Positions 4,858-5,788 of a stretch of 5,788 nucleotides of DNA are shown here, one piece after another. Position numbers and translations under genes: made by a program. The stretch is from Candidatus Poribacteria bacterium. Lineage in GTDB: Bacteria > Poribacteria > WGA-4E > WGA-3G. Under the pieces are notes generated by a model. That model saw only the letters and a list, made by a program, of their open reading frames with translations. It was not told the DNA's origin and ran no database searches. The stretch spans positions 1 through 5,788 of the forward strand of contig VXXH01000794.1 in the NCBI GenBank assembly GCA_009835515.1. The letters run 5' to 3'. How positions within the stretch are numbered: the first letter of the stretch is position 1; every line of letters begins with the position of its first letter.

Positions 4858-5788
4858 AAAGCGTCCCTTTATTTCAAAGCCAACACCGTATTCGCCTTTT
4901 TCGTTGTTCTCAATTTTAATGGACATATTTTCTCTAAGTTGATATTCTGCACTGATAGATCGTGCGTCTTCATCATACGGACGATGGAAATTAAACGTGA
5001 ACCCACCGAAGGCACGTGAAAACGCAGCGTTGCGTATAAGAAACGTCATAATCTCTTCATGCGAGAGGATTTCAGTCGCGTTAGGTGCGCTCAGAACGAA
5101 TTCTGGGTCTTTTAATGTGCCAGTTAGACTCGCGTTAATCTCAAGATCAACTGTGCTCTCATCCCTCGGCAAGACCCCGCGAATACGATCAGGTGTCCGG
5201 AGAGAGATGTTAAGTTCTGGATCAAATTCGACGGTACTTCGGTTGGTAATTCTTGAGCCTTCAATGAATTCAAAGGTCTGTGGAACAAGTCCGATTCTAC
5301 CACTGATGACCGAAACAGTTCCGTTGAAAATCGGATTTTGAATTGGACCGATGAGTTTACCCCCTGAACTCGAAATTTCAATGTCTGTCGGTCCCGTGAT
5401 AGATGAAAGCACACGGAAATTATCCGGGATATCAATATCAAGGTTCAAATGTAAAACGCGAAGGATCGGATAATCCAATATAACGTCTACCTCGCTTACA
5501 GAAGCCCCGACGAACCAATCTACAACTGCCTCCCAGTTTTGTTCATAATACCCCTGACTTATATTCAGGTTGCCTGTTAAAGACGGATCATCAAATCCAC
5601 CTTGTAGGTGTAATTGCGTCGGGTTGGAACCAAGTTGTATCTTATACTTTCTGGATTGTTCAAAAAGTGATGATGAGATGCTGGTCTGCAAATCCATTGT
5701 CGGTGCGTTTTCCCATACGCGTCCATCTGCGGGTGCCATGACGCTCCCGGTAATCGAAAACGGACCATCATTCAATATACCCTCTAAC
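4855..5788 (-). CDS. tamB: TamB-like translocation/assembly module protein, C-terminal part (5' end outside window)
   Basis: This is the last 310 residues of a longer protein. The frame stays open to the right edge (LEGI precedes the first possible TTG start at 5775), and TamB proteins are usually near or above 1000 residues, so the start is not in the window. Seen: the beta-rich, repeat-like pattern of the TamB C-terminal domain (DUF490, PF04357), for example LHLNLDIDIPDNFRV, then GKLIGPIQNPIFNGTVSVISG and FEFIEGSRITN, a GTLKDPEFVLSAPNATEILSHE segment ending in EIMTFLI, and a final amphipathic strand GVGFEIKGRF ending in Phe. Counting from the TTG codon at 5775 these lie at about 108-121, 139-159, 168-178, 218-246 and 297-306. 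Known for the family: an inner-membrane-anchored, periplasm-spanning hydrophobic groove of the AsmA-like superfamily that works with TamA in outer-membrane protein assembly and anterograde phospholipid transport. The overlapping downstream Omp85 gene is the expected partner. Confidence 0.92.
   Translation of the reverse strand, partial: LEGILNDGPFSITGSVMAPADGRVWENAPTMDLQTSISSSLFEQSRKYKIQLGSNPTQLHLQGGFDDPSLTGNLNISQGYYEQNWEAVVDWFVGASVSEVDVILDYPILRVLHLNLDIDIPDNFRVLSSITGPTDIEISSSGGKLIGPIQNPIFNGTVSVISGRIGLVPQTFEFIEGSRITNRSTVEFDPELNISLRTPDRIRGVLPRDESTVDLEINASLTGTLKDPEFVLSAPNATEILSHEEIMTFLIRNAAFSRAFGGFTFNFHRPYDEDARSISAEYQLRENMSIKIENNEKGEYGVGFEIKGRF

Noticed and set aside
4997..5341. 114-residue plus-strand frame opposite tamB
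   Set aside because: It is antisense to a clear TamB domain; its composition reflects the complementary codons, and no ribosome-binding site or family pattern is seen.

Overview
The window reads as bacterial chromosome from a diderm (outer-membrane) organism. It carries an Omp85-family outer-membrane barrel gene directly coupled to a TamB-like gene. The intergenic spaces hold short, low-complexity interspersed repeats (C/G-run hairpins and TAACTGA/TAACCGA heptamers), and there is a DUF433/DUF5615-type toxin-antitoxin remnant. That mix resembles uncultured lineages such as Candidatus Poribacteria, and cyanobacteria also carry heptamer repeats of this kind. The assignment is an impression from gene and repeat style, not from a marker gene.

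Left part (1-563): a complete DUF433 antitoxin-like gene (26-250) overlaps, as TAATG, the start of a DUF5615-type PIN-like toxin that ends after only 44 codons (250-384). The toxin lacks more than half of its expected length. The 179 bases after it contain no gene. They hold a C-run/G-run hairpin repeat (411-444) and a nested inverted repeat (488-539).

Centre (564-1707): one plus-strand gene encodes the second permease of a BMP/nucleoside-type (simple sugar/purine nucleoside) ABC importer. Its usual partners (substrate-binding lipoprotein, double ATPase, first permease) are not in the window. The 218-base gap to the convergent next gene is almost wholly filled by a repeat element with 20/21-matching terminal inverted repeats, a tandemly duplicated hairpin with a compensatory base-pair change, and phased heptamers. 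Its ends touch the stop codons of both flanking genes.

Right part (1706-5788, minus strand): an envelope-biogenesis operon, tamB (3' end only, running off the right edge) followed by a 1049-residue Omp85 protein. The stop of the first and the start of the second share one base (TAATG). The Omp85 protein has about seven POTRA-like repeats, a poorly classified 75-residue insert and a 16-strand-type barrel with a VRGY motif. The two proteins probably form a periplasm-spanning TAM-like complex for outer-membrane protein insertion and/or phospholipid transport. I see no RNA gene, CRISPR array, integrase or complete insertion sequence.
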